Positions 10,236-20,933 of a stretch of DNA of 64,000 nucleotides are shown piece by piece. Origin of the DNA: Ampelomyces quisqualis (Eukaryota > Ascomycota > Dothideomycetes > Pleosporales > Phaeosphaeriaceae); contig JAGTXZ010000010.1 of NCBI GenBank assembly GCA_018398575.1, positions 248,001 to 312,000 of the forward strand, in the 5' to 3' direction. The stretch's first letter is position 1; every line of letters begins with the position of its first letter. The notes under the pieces are model-generated. The model ran no database searches. It was not told the origin of the DNA and saw only the letters and a list, made by a program, of their open reading frames with translations. The position numbers and the translations under genes are program-made.

Positions 10236-10961
10236 GCCCGCGGATCCTGGAATTGCTGATGTTACTTACGACTAATCTGGCTTTTCAATGGGTTCGTTGT
10301 TGCTCGTCGAACGGCCGTTACGCGTGCGTGTGTGGATAGGTGGACAGGCGCGGTAGCAATTCCGTCCTTCCTTGAGCACGACTTGAGCCTTGTGTTTGAG
10401 GGAGTACGAGCTTTCGTGTCCGAGGCTGTGTGCTGCTTATACCACCGATGTTTGGCGAGGCAGATATCTATCTATACGTTGGCTGCCCCTGTGTGCCTGT
10501 CTTCCTGAAACGAGTAAGATAGTGCGTCTGCGAAGCGCCCTGACCGCAGTACTTGAGGAATATGACGATTCTTATGCACTGGCCGTACGAGAATGGTGCT
10601 CAGGGCTTTGGAACTGAATGAAGGGCTCAAGTATGAGAGAATCCCTGAACATGCTTTGCCTGTTGAAGAGGCGCTTGATAGTGTCGTCAAGACTAGGAAA
10701 TAACTACATGGTGGTCTTGAGCTTGGATACAAACGTGTGGTCATAACCAAGATGTTAAGGAAGATGTCGGCAAGCCGTCGATAGACCTTGCCGCTTCGTT
10801 CGAGAGCATGTTAAAAGTTCTGATGAATCATGATTCTATTCAGGAGACCCAAGTACCAGGAACGCCTCGTCCATGCTCAATACAAGGAACATTTACAATA
10901 CCATGTGTGAGGTTCAACAACTCGTGAGCAACATCAAGCCATCAATTCACATTACGTTACA

Positions 10962-12804
10962 TTACTGGTCCTGCCTGATCTTGCATGTCCAGCCGGAGTT
11001 CGCTTCGAGTAGTGGGAGACTACAGATATGTTAGTAAAAGTCACGAGAACACCAAGTAGAACATGACTTACCTAGCACCCAAACACCAGCCTAGCTCATT
11101 GTTGTTGATCTTCTTCGCAATCCTGACCTCGCGATCGATTGGCATTCCATATCCGCTCCTTAGCAGCGTGTACTGGAAGTTGAGATCAAGACACCACTCA
11201 GGCCGACCTTTCAACTCGTCAATAGCCTTTGGCACACTCGTGAAGACGTCCCAGCCCTCCTCGCCCTGGCACACCCGATTCGCGAGATCGTGTAATTCGC
11301 GAAGTGTGAATGATTCAGGCATGCCGAGCTCCGACGTGCGGTCGTAAAAATAGGAAAGGAGGTAGATGGCCTCTCGTGCAAACGTTTGTTCAAACGGAGG
11401 CTGGTGGACACCACGGAACGTACAGGGGGGCAGGTCACATTTTTCGTCTTTGTGGAGTGACTTCTCCGTCCAGTAGCGGCATTGAGCTGGCGCGGCGGTG
11501 GCTGGGCCGGTCATATTGACTGTGACTTTGTCGCCAAGATCGTGGCCTGCGGAGAGTGCGACGGGGATTTCACGGCTCATACCAGGGGCGATGCATGGGT
11601 TGACGATGGGTGCCTTGAGGAAGTCCTTGCTACCCGACTCTTTCTTTTCTTGGTATAGCGAATCGAGTAGTTCGGCGTGGAGGTTGTTGCGAGCCTCCAT
11701 GATACCGTAACCAAGGTAGGAATGTTGGTAGAGAGCGAAATCGCGAGATCCAAAGTTTAGGCTGTACTTGTGCGCGCCATCTGCGAGCTTCGTGGGGAGG
11801 CCACCTCGAGGCTTATCAGGGAAGGTGGGCTCAAAGATGATTTGCGTCGAACCGCCGCCGAGGTCGAGGACTGCAGCGGTGGGGGTCTTGTCCGCGCCGC
11901 CGATTTTGCCCAGCAGATAGTTGACAGTGATCCAGGCGTAGACACCCTCCATTTCGCCAGGCATGACTTCCACGCCACCCTTGTCGTGAGAGACGACGGG
12001 GAAAGGGTAGACGGTTTCCAGGCGACGACGGACGGCAGCGAGAGTGTTATCGCTCTTCTCTGTGCCGAGCTTGCGGAGCCCTGCGGTGGCCTTCACAGCA
12101 ACAGGTGTGCATCCCTGGTATTCCTTGGGTACCTCTCGCAGTGCAACTTCCATCAGGACATCCAAGCTCTTGGCGGCGGCCTCAGCATCACCACCGTACG
12201 AGGACAGTCCCGAGCCCCCGTTCTCCTTCTTCGCCGTTTGTTCAAAGACCTCGTTCTCGAGCTCGGGGCTGGGGCCGCAGTTGTTGAACTTGTAAACGTG
12301 GATTCGGGAGCCTTGACTGCCGGCGTCGATCATGAGGGCGTATTGGATGAGGGGCTTGTCGTTCGAGTACGACTTTGTGCATTGCGCTTTTGCGTCGCCG
12401 GAAGCGGTGTTGCCTCCCGAAGAAAAAGATGCTGTAGTCTGTGGTCAGCATGCCTGTCCAACCGAATGCGTGATTGGTGGCCCACCTTTCGCAAAGCCAT
12501 CTCTCGGCGCAACAAGGTAGAGTACGAGCAGTATGAATGCAATGACCCCTCCCGTCTTGAGATAGCGCAGTCGCTGCCCCTGGTTCATGGTAGAGCCGCT
12601 CTTGTAATCGCCCATGAAGCCGTTTGAATTGGTCGAGCGGTGTCGCGAATGTCGATGCGGCTTCTCGAGGGGGTCGGCGTCGCGGCTGGGATCGAAGTTT
12701 CGGGGCAGCGTGACGGAAACACGGCGGCGGGGACCAGGGAGGCTGAAGTAAGACCAGATGCCGGGTCGTCGTTGGCTTCCGGACGCTTCTACGCCGCTGG
12801 ACAT
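10962..12804 (-). CDS. GDA1: Golgi guanosine diphosphatase, GDA1/CD39 family (578 aa, 3 exons)
   Basis: Join 12804-12486, 12431-11072, 11019-10962; introns of 54 and 52 bp with good GT/branch/AG. It hydrolyses GDP to GMP in the Golgi lumen so that GMP can leave in exchange for GDP-mannose, serving protein mannosylation. A type II membrane protein: basic cytosolic N terminus, one helix at about residues 84-100 (GGVIAFILLVLYLVAP), then the lumenal enzyme. Apyrase motifs visible: DAGSQGSR, ATAGLRKL, LDLGGGSTQI. The last small exon is needed to give the usual end (WCLGAS...GWTCKIRQDQ); without it the frame stops early at the donor site. The first in-frame ATG is at 12804; the frame opens slightly upstream without an ATG. 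Confidence 0.93.
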
Positions 12805-13337
12805 GCCACTTGGGAGAGGGAGAAAAGGGTCCAACGTTCAAGGCGAGAGCATCGAGGTGGACTGCATTCCAGAGTTAGTTTGGTGCCGTGTGACAAAGGC
12901 GCAAGGAAGGTGCGACTTACGAGACTGCCCTTGGTGTGGCTGGCGTTACACGTCCGTTGCACTCGCAGCCGTGTTCCGGAATCCTGAGCTGATGTTGAAT
13001 CCCTGCATGTCTTGGCGGGCTGGTGGGCTTTTAACTTAGTGGCAATGGCAGCTGATTGGCGGCGGGCATTCCAACCTCGACATGTTCATGGACATCCTAA
13101 TTGCAGAAGGTATACCTAACATTACGATATCTAGCCCGACTCCAGTTTCGCTATTGGAAACGCAAGAGCCATCGACACAATCGTGCTTTTCGCCTTTCAA
13201 GCAGAGTATCCGCTTAAGAATCCATGGCGGTCCAGCGCCAGGGAGGTTGGAAGGGTGCGATGGACCCGGAAGAAGATGGAGTCGTCCAACATTGATCCTG
13301 TCATTCCTCGTGATATCGTGGTAATGCCCTCTGCCTT
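12805..13337. other. Upstream region of GDA1
   Basis: Carries the promoter and leader of GDA1 on the minus strand and the 3' flank of the EF-hand gene. Nothing else recognised apart from the adjoining minisatellite. Confidence 0.5.
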
Positions 13338-13449
13338 CACCCAAAGACTGCCTCACCCAAAGACTGCCTCACCCAAAGACTGCCTCACCCAAAGACTGCC
13401 TCACCCAAAGACTGCCTCACCCAAAGACTGCCTCACCCAAAAGACAGCC
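13338..13449 (+). repeat. 16-bp minisatellite, 6 perfect units plus a diverged seventh
   Basis: The unit CACCCAAAGACTGCCT is repeated perfectly six times at 13338-13433; the seventh (13434-13449) differs at a few bases and overlaps the last codons of the EF-hand gene. The units abut one another without spacers. Confidence 0.95.
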
Positions 13450-14161
13450 CCGCCCTTTTCATTATGCTTTCAAACTCTTCCAAAGTCACGCCTCCGATTT
13501 CCCTCCCTCTACCTTTAACCCCGCCATTCGCTTCAAGTATCATGTCCTTCAAAACTTCGTCAGGCACATCTTCCCTCAGCTCTTTTGCTACCCTCCTCAA
13601 GTGGGCCAACGTTATAGGACCAGCTCCCCCATGTGTGAACAGTCTATACGCAGCACTGAGCTCTTCCGCATTACTTTCGGTTTGGTATTCCTCGTCCTCG
13701 TCTTCTTCGTCTCCTTCCTCCTTTGTGTGCATTGCAATCGCGGCGTAGGATAGAAACGGAACGAATTCAACAAAGCCAGTATCCAGCGGATCAATGGTTG
13801 CGAGGATGGAAGGTATCTCAGACTTGTCCGGCGCAAGGTTCAGCGAGCTTTGCGTTGGTTAGCAGATGATCTAGAATAGCACCACTTTGTGACCATGGGC
13901 AACCAACATCAAGCACCGGCGCACATCGTCCTTGCGCAGCACACCCTCTTTAGAGTCCTCATGCTCTGGATGGTGCACTGCAAACAATGCGAATGCCTCT
14001 CGAATCTCGGCTTCTTGGTCTGCGCTCAGTCCATTCTCTTTAGCAAGCTTGGATGCACGTTTCACGGGCGTGCGGTTCTTGCTCGGTGCTGCGCGGCCCT
14101 TGGGCGGCTGTGCTACACGTTAGAAGTCATAGGGGAGAAACTGATTTCCTGTGCCCACCAT
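13433..14161 (-). CDS. Centrin/calmodulin-like EF-hand protein (205 aa, 3 exons)
   Basis: Join 14161-14159, 14107-13908, 13847-13433. The start is a one-codon exon (ATG then GTGGGC donor) joined to PPKGRAAPSKNRTP; this is an inference, supported by phase and the MPPK-type start. The second intron (GTTGGT, GCTAAC, AAAG) joins DVRRCLI to SLNLAPDKSEIPS. The protein has a basic N terminus, an EF-hand-like fold (LSADQEAEIREAFALF), a second loop region DPLDTGFVEFVPF, an acidic insert (EEGDEEDEDEE) and a second lobe ending in LEEFESIMKRAG. The calcium loops are degenerate, so it may not bind calcium well. Relation to Cdc31/centrin is by general pattern. The stop codon lies at the edge of the minisatellite. 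Confidence 0.75.
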
Positions 14162-14789
14162 CTTGTTGCCCGAGCTGCAACAGTGCGATGTCTAGTTGTT
14201 GTGGTCCAGCACCTTCAGGAATGACGCACCAAATGGTGCCAAGAGAGTCTTGCTTACCTCATGCACCCCACTAGCGCACTTAGCGCAACGCTTAAAATCT
14301 ACAATTTCAAGCCCAGCCACCTCTTCCCTTCACGCGTCCACATTCCCTCCCACGCGCATCCCAAGCCCTCATCACTGCACATTGTTGCTTCAATTATGTA
14401 TTTCTTTCTTAGCCTTACTTCCGGAGGCACCGCATCCACTCATCCTTACGTCTCACTTCGATAATCTACACGAATCGTACAACCCCAACTCTTCGATAGC
14501 CCGCATCCAACACTTTCTTTCGAAGCACCGCGTCATTATCGAAAATTAGCATTCAATATCGCGTCTGTTATGCACTTGAGGCATTGTCCTCACCACGGGG
14601 TAGCATCAACCGTGGGTTTGGCCACCGACGGAGTTGATGTGAGCCTAAACGAGCACGACCACAGACAGGGCCTCAAAGAGGTCCTTATCCTTGGGTCGGC
14701 TTATGCGAGGTCGCTGTACCTCGGGGCGCCGAAGATGGAAATGACAGTATCGTCATAGCATCGAGAATCGGCACAGCCCACAGGCAGCA

Positions 14790-15797
14790 ATGTCTACACA
14801 GTCGGGAGACGTCCCCCAATTGTCAGGAGCTCGAAAAACGAGGCTGGCTTAAGTCGAGCGAGACGCTTGCAATTGTCGGTGTCCTGTTGAGGAACTGGCT
14901 CAAGCCGAGCAGAACGCTCGCACAATGGTCGGGAGACCGCAAACTACGTCGAGAACAGCGAACAGATGCGCCTGCAGACGACGATTTAACGAACCAGGGC
15001 AGACCCCAAGACGGTGATGCCCGCTGAACGTTCGACATCGAGGAGTTGAGGCCCGCCGGACAAGCCCATCGAACAAAACATGATGCGGTTGCTGTGGAGG
15101 ATGAGCAAGAGGCCCGACCAGAAGCTCATGTTACAGGTCAACCGTAATATGGGAAGCCGAACTCCGCGAACAGCTCTGGAACACGCAATGAGGCAGCTAA
15201 TGCTACTCAAAAGAACGTTGCGTACCGCTCAGACTCGATGGGCCTGGCAAGGAGTCCTCTCCGAAATCATGGCTTCGGCCTACATTTCCGTGTTCTGCGT
15301 CACGCATACCACCATACCTTTGGGCCACCGTTTCCAACGTGATCTGAAATGAAAAAGCGGACCTTTCGAGTAGGGGTCAACCCCGACGCTGGACGAGGAG
15401 TCAGGAGAGGCTGGACCTCTTGCGCGAGCAAGAGCTTCTGGCAGGTCTCGGAATCCGACCTCAGCGGAAGAAGTCAACCGACATGGAGTCGCTCTCGAGC
15501 CTCTCTGACAGGCTTAACAGCCCTTGACAAATTTTGCTCCAAGGCACCTGCAGACTTGGTGTAGTCTGCCGAAGCGACATGGTCGTGGCATTGGGACGCT
15601 GGCTTGCACTCTCATGCTACGTGGGGATCGCTACCGTCATGAGTATTTTCTCATTGGCTGCAATCGGCCCCCACTTCACGCTTCTCAGGGGGCTTGTCAA
15701 GCCTAACGATCAATCACGGCACGTGCAGCTCAGGTTGACTCCACCAGGTTGCTACATCCCTACGCTGTCGTATTGTATACGAATCCGCACTTGCTGA
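14790..15797 (+). pseudogene. Decayed reading frame with C-to-T-type stops
   Basis: From about 14858 to 15342 one frame reads protein-like sequence (WLKPSRTLAQWSGDRKLRRE, later SPLRNHGFGLHFRV, HHTFGPPFPT) broken by TGA at 15025, TAA at 15145 and TGA at 15340. A second frame from 15354 to 15797 continues with coiled-coil-like RSQERLDLLREQELLAGLG and a hydrophobic stretch (GRWLALSCYVGIATVMSIF), broken by TGA at 15525. Each stop is one C-to-T step from CGA or CAA. I infer a dead gene with one frameshift and RIP-like or random nonsense changes; the family is unknown. Undetected introns are the main alternative. Confidence 0.4.
14815..14975 (+). repeat. Degenerate ~54-bp tandem repeat
   Basis: Three stretches starting CAATTGTC/CAATTGTC/CAATGGTC near 14817, 14871 and 14924 continue with similar CTGGCTTAAGTCGAGCGAGACGCT / CTGGCTCAAGCCGAGCAGAACGCT blocks. 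It lies inside the decayed frame and may have encoded a repeated helix. Confidence 0.45.
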
Positions 15798-16877
15798 GGA
15801 GCTTTAGCTCGTACTCGAACCTTACGCGCAGCCCCAGCAAGTCGTGCGGCGAGATGTGATCGCGCTGTTCGTGTCGTAAAAGAGACCCCAGCACAAGCTG
15901 ATCTTAAGGACCGTCCCTCTGCGCACGGTCGTGTCCAGGGCTTGTTCACCCCTCGGACCCCCTGCGCAATGGGTTCAGTCCAGCTCGCCAGGAGTATGAG
16001 ACACGATGAAGAGCGAAGGCATTCAAGCTGGAGACCCGGTTATGGCCCAGCTCCGTATCGTTCTCGGTTCCTCCATCTGATCTGAGGTGGCAAGTGATTG
16101 GGACCAGTGGTACTCTTTCGCCACGATCAGACAGGCGATTCGCACTTTATCCATCGCCTGTCATGAGCTCAGGCGTGCTGTCTGTGCTTGTGAGAAGTTC
16201 ATCTTTGCAGCATTGTTCCGTGGACATGGAACAGGTAATAACCAACCTGTGTACGACAATGGTTACAACATCTTTCGATGTTACTTGTTGGCCCTGGGGC
16301 TTTGTGGCATGTCGGCTCAAGTGACTTCTGGGGGTTATAGTTCCGTCCGATCATTGAGGGGTTCGAGGGATTACAGTCTTGTCATTCTTTCCTTGTTGCC
16401 CCAGGGTGGCAGGAGTGGAGTGTGAGACGATTTGATGATTTCGCGATCGTCATTCCGCTTCCAATTAAGCTAGAGCTCGCCTTTACGATATTCACCCACG
16501 TTGAGCGAGTGTGGACAGGGAAGCAAGATTGAAAAAGTCATCGCCCGCTACCTCTGGGTGGTGATGCCTTTGTTTCTCCCATCGTCAAACCGATCATTTG
16601 GCTTGACGGCTGGGAAGCAGAGGGTACACATATTTGTCAGCAACTTCGTGCTTGCTTGATTTCAATGCAATCGTTTGTCATTTGGCTTCTCCCTTGATCT
16701 TATCTTATCTTACAGCGATGTAACTTGAACCTTGCCATGCCTGAATTCGCTGCCATCACCGGTATCTACTCTTTTCGCGATCCCGTGTCAAGCATTTTTT
16801 TTTTCAAGGTCCGCGAAGTATCCTCTGTCACTACAACGTTTCGCCTCAGTTCCTTTTGCTATCACTCCTCGGCATCG

Positions 16878-18232
16878 TCACCTCCAGTATATCGGCCACC
16901 CCTGCATCGTATCCTGCAAACTTAGTTCTCCCATCTCCGCCAATCCGCCCGACAGCCGCATCTTTGGCACCTGACTGTCCTCCGTCTCTGGTCCTATTGG
17001 CGGACTGGGTAATGAGAAGTCCGAGTTCCTCGACGACCCACAAGTACTCGTGGCACTATTCCTTGCACTTCTGTCCCCAACCTGCCTCACTTCGGCGGAG
17101 GTGACAGCGATACTATTAGACGCGACATGCGCGTGCTGCCTCAGCCCCCGTGGGGCACCGCCATGCTTTTGCGCTTTCTCCGGATCGCTCGGCGACGTGA
17201 GCTCCAAGATGGTCGTGGCGCTGTAATCAAATCTCAGCGTGCGCGGCGACGACCTTGCAGTTTCGGCGTTGTATGCCCAGCTTCCTCGCCTACTCCGCGG
17301 CCATTGTGGGAGTGCAAGTTGGCTTGAAAAGTGACGTATGCGAGCTGGTGCTGCGGTGACGACGAAGGATGTGAGAAAGGGTAGATTCGCGAAGATGATG
17401 CTTAGTGTGGATTCGGTGGTGTACCACAGTAGGTAGCTCGGGGGTGTAGAATGCTGGAGTATCGAGGCTCGCGCGACGATCCCGGTGACGAGCACGAGAG
17501 TGCTCAGTATGAGGAGTATGGCAAGGAGGAGACGGCGTGGTGTAGGGATGAACGGGACCGGGAGGATCATGATCAGGATGATGTTTGGTATGTCGAATGC
17601 AAGAGTCAGGGTGGTGTGGCTCTGGTACGACGTGCATTGTGCTGCGAGTATTAGCTTGGGTGAATGCATTAGTGGTGAAACTATACTCACGATTGCTCGT
17701 CGACATGTCCCAGTAGGCTGCTGTTGGCCTACACCACAGCATTAACGAGACTTGCACAATGAGAAATGACAAGCAACAGAATGCCGAGACGCCTTTTAAT
17801 GTCCACCTTTGGGCAAAGCTGTTCTCCACTGGGCTGCGTGATCTGTCAGTGCTGCTAATGTGCACAAGTGCGTTTCAACTTACAATATTCGGCAGTACAG
17901 CACTAGTAGACACGCCTTCACGAGCCAAAGTGTAACGAGCTGCATCTCCTCAAGAAGATATCGGAACTTGCGCTCTTCCGCAGATTGTGATGTGCCAACT
18001 TGATTTGCAAGGACGATTGAAGCTGTGTAAGGAAGTAAAAGCAACATCATTACCCAGTCGTCAGCTTGAAGCTTCTTGTAGCATCCGAGCATTATGCGGC
18101 GGAATATGCTGTACCAGGATTAGTTCGATCAGGCAATAGTGGTGTTCCTACTTACAGTCTGGAGAAGATCAAGGATATCGAAATTGCATATAGGGCCCAT
18201 GATTGAACAGCCAAAGCGGTGAATCGATACAT
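16878..18232 (-). CDS. Fungal rhodopsin-fold integral membrane protein (405 aa, 7 TM, 4 exons)
   Basis: Join 18232-18156, 18108-17884, 17842-17691, 17641-16878; introns of 47, 41 and 49 bp with GTAAGT/GTAAGT/GTGAGT donors, total divisible by three. Seven hydrophobic segments are visible: AVQSWALYAISISLIF; DDWVMMLLLLPYTASIVLA; VTLWLVKACLLVLYCRIL; VSAFCCLSFLIVQVSLML; AFDIPNIILIMILPVPFI; LLLAILLILSTLVLVTGI; STLSIIFANLPFLTSFVV. The LQADDWVM motif after the first helix and LVKACLLVLY are typical of the large fungal family of Pth11-related/SAT4-type membrane proteins. No CFEM domain is present. The long Ser/Arg-rich C-terminal tail is probably cytosolic. Ligand and role unknown. It stands alone in a gene-poor interval. 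Confidence 0.85.
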
Positions 18233-19689
18233 GATGAAAGTACAGGTAGTACAGACGCACAATCCTCCATTCGAATGGTGAGAAACGGAGTTCTGCGTCT
18301 AATCAAGCATATGAGAGCCCTTTGAGCTGAATGAGCCAAGCGAGGAGTCGAAGTGGAAGAGTGATCGCGTGCTCAAGAGTCGAAAATGTGAAGTTGACGA
18401 TCCGTCTCAAGCACTTTCTCTGTGTCAGTCCAGGTGTATACTCGCACCTTCCCCCCTCTGTTCCATCAAGCGACAAAAAGGAACCCCATCGCTGACCATG
18501 TCGTGGGGATTTCATCGCACCGCGTAGCAACGATTGGGCTCGGTTGCATAGTGGCGGTCGTCAACCGCATGTGCGTAGTTCCCACTATCAGCTTCCGTCC
18601 CTCAGCAGTGGTCGGCCCAGCGGGCATCACGCAGGGGTAAGGTACCGCGTATATCTCCCCGAATCTAGCCTCCGTCATGTTGCAGACGTTACGAAGTAGG
18701 ACGCAGAAGCGTAAGAGCTACCACTGCAAGCGCTCTAAATTGGGCCGTGGCGTGCAAGCCTAGCCAATATTTTCGAACGCCACAAACACCAACCCCCGAA
18801 TCACCGGTCATGGAGTCGCAATCACCATAGTAAATGTCTGACATGCAGTCATTATTGGGCAGTAGACGTCTCGTCACTGGCGTTTCTGATCCAGATTAAC
18901 GGGATGAAGCGAAACCGAGGTGATCGTCGCGAGTTGGTTCAGCCGCTCAGGAACAAGTGAGACCCCACGCCTCAATCACATTTTCGAAAAGAAGTTATCA
19001 TCAAAGGTTTTACACTGGCAGCACTACATTATGAGAGCGGAAATACGTATTTTTCGATGACGATCGTGCTGGGAAGAGCATGGTCGAGCGACTGACGTGG
19101 AATCGTGCAATAATAGGTCGTTGAATTCATGTTGAGCATAAAGGCAACGATGACGGCGTAGTACGACAACCTCGATTGAGCACGAGCAAAAAACGCCTAT
19201 GTGGGAATTCTCCACCTTCAGCCTTTCCATCGGCTAGAGTAGAGAATGGCAGACTTCTCACACATGTCTTGTTCTACATTTAGAATTCTCCCAAGGCATC
19301 GTGGCTGGACATTCTAATATGGCGTGTTCAAAGCGGGATATATGAGATTCCAAATCAACGGTACTCTCGCTTTGATTGTCTAAGCAATGCTGCCAAGTTA
19401 CCGGGCTCATTGTACCTAGGTCTAGGCATCGTGCATTTAGCTCTTGGCCGGAGATTTATCGAACGTGGGGCCACAAGATCTTAACACAATGACCGAGATC
19501 GCTGCAAGGACCATACAATCAATCTACTTGACTTAGGTGTCAGGCTGTTCCAAGTAGACCGATGGTTTCACAAATGCCCATGATCAGAATAATACAGGTC
19601 TATAGCAAGGCACGTCGGCGGCTCCCATTGCCTAAAGATGAGAATACTCACTACGGTAAATGCTGAGGCGCTAGGAAGAGACTCCGTGA

Positions 19690-19850
19690 TCAAATAGGAC
19701 AGACACGATCGAAAAGCCGCCTTGTGCTATCGTAATGTCTTCAACAATGCCCATGCAGAAGAAGACCAGGATCGCCCAGCCAAAGACGTCGTTGACCAGT
19801 AGTGTGATGATCACAGCGCGTGGAACTACCGATTACTTCGTCCACTTAGA
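19690..19850 (-). pseudogene. Membrane-helix fragment, possibly from a rhodopsin-fold gene
   Basis: On the minus strand an open stretch reads VIITLLVNDVFGWAILVFFC followed by GIVEDITIAQGG and FSIVSVLF before a stop. The hydrophobic pattern and FGWAILVFFCMGI resemble the start of fungal rhodopsin-fold proteins, but no flanking exons were found. Could be a truncated gene copy or chance. Confidence 0.25.
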
Positions 19851-20933
19851 TACTTTTAGATCTACGGGATTGAATTGAGTTATAGCCCGAGCCGAAGAGC
19901 ACCAACCATGCCGTACATGTGTCAACTGCTTTAATAACAAGCCATACACGTCTAAATCTAGCAACTGTCTTATGCCGTAGCCAAAACTCTCAAGACCGTC
20001 CCAGCCTAGGAATGCTTGTTGCATGGTCGCAGCTTTGGCTACGTCAGATCGGTATATGCAAAGATGCAGAGTGCTGAACGTCCCCATACCGATCCAGAAT
20101 CTGGCCTTCACGACGCTGCCATATTCACAGCGGTAAGCACGTGTCGCGACACTGCCAGTGTGGTGGTGGCGTTACGGTAGCTAGCCTTCCGCGACCCTCA
20201 CAACCTATTGCGATACGTATGCAATTCATTTTAGGCATGACCCAATCATACAATATATATACTATTTTATGCAGGTAATCATGAGTAAAATGATTATATC
20301 TAGCTTTTTGGACGTTTGCCGCAGTGGCATAGGGTTGTGTCCTGACAATTAACAGTGAGTCTTTAGATTAGGTTCTCACGCGCGTCAGTGAGCATTGTTA
20401 GTGAAATGAAAGATGTTATGAGTGTCGTTATAGCACTATACAAAGCGATTAGCGAAACACGAGGGCCGACGCATCCTGACTAGGAACTAGTGTCCCGTCG
20501 AGTATGCAGACAAGACCGAACCAAATCGTGAATGTGGTCGAGACTGATGGACTGTGCCACTTATAAAGCTGGAAAGGCTTGGCTGTTAAGTACGCCCAAT
20601 TTACAACGTTGAGCATAGCAAACCTTGTCTTTCCTAACTGTTGAGTAGGTTGCGAGGTCAAACGTGGAGCTCTATCGCACAGGAAATCATGTAATTACAG
20701 AGAAAGCCAATGTTATTTGGTCATGTACGTTCAATTGCTGCCGCTCGAGCGAATCAAGTCCCCGAAGCCCTAGAACTGAAGCGAGAACTGCCAGCATGAA
20801 CGAGCACCACTTTTGTTTTTCTCGAGCTTTTCAGAACACTATATCGTCTACTACCTGTAGGCTCATCATAGGCGGGAACCCTAGACGTATATTCAATGTT
20901 TCCCTCCTCGTCATCAACATAACCATGCTCCCG

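Larger units (their letters stand above)
9001..10961. other. Intergenic region, AA9 promoter side and GDA1 3' side
   Basis: Contains the upstream region of the AA9 gene, a possible broken membrane-protein frame (9631-10199, listed separately), and a short 25-26 bp tandem duplication at 10185-10235. Other open frames look random. Confidence 0.5.
14162..16877. other. Gene-poor interval with a decayed coding frame
   Basis: Apart from the candidate pseudogene at 14790-15797, the interval shows only short frames without recognisable families. A degenerate repeat of about 54 bp lies within 14815-14975. Base composition is normal, unlike the AT-rich left end. Confidence 0.5.

Noticed and set aside
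9620..10339. 239-residue open frame
   Set aside because: Pro/Ser/Arg-rich shadow composition with no domain; the hydrophobic sequence in the overlapping frame looks more real.
12486..12834. GDA1 start further upstream at 12834
   Set aside because: That codon is TTG; the first ATG in frame is at 12804 and leaves a normal type II protein.
13338..13449. CRISPR-like short regular repeats
   Set aside because: The 16-bp units abut without spacers and overlap a fungal gene end; it is a minisatellite.
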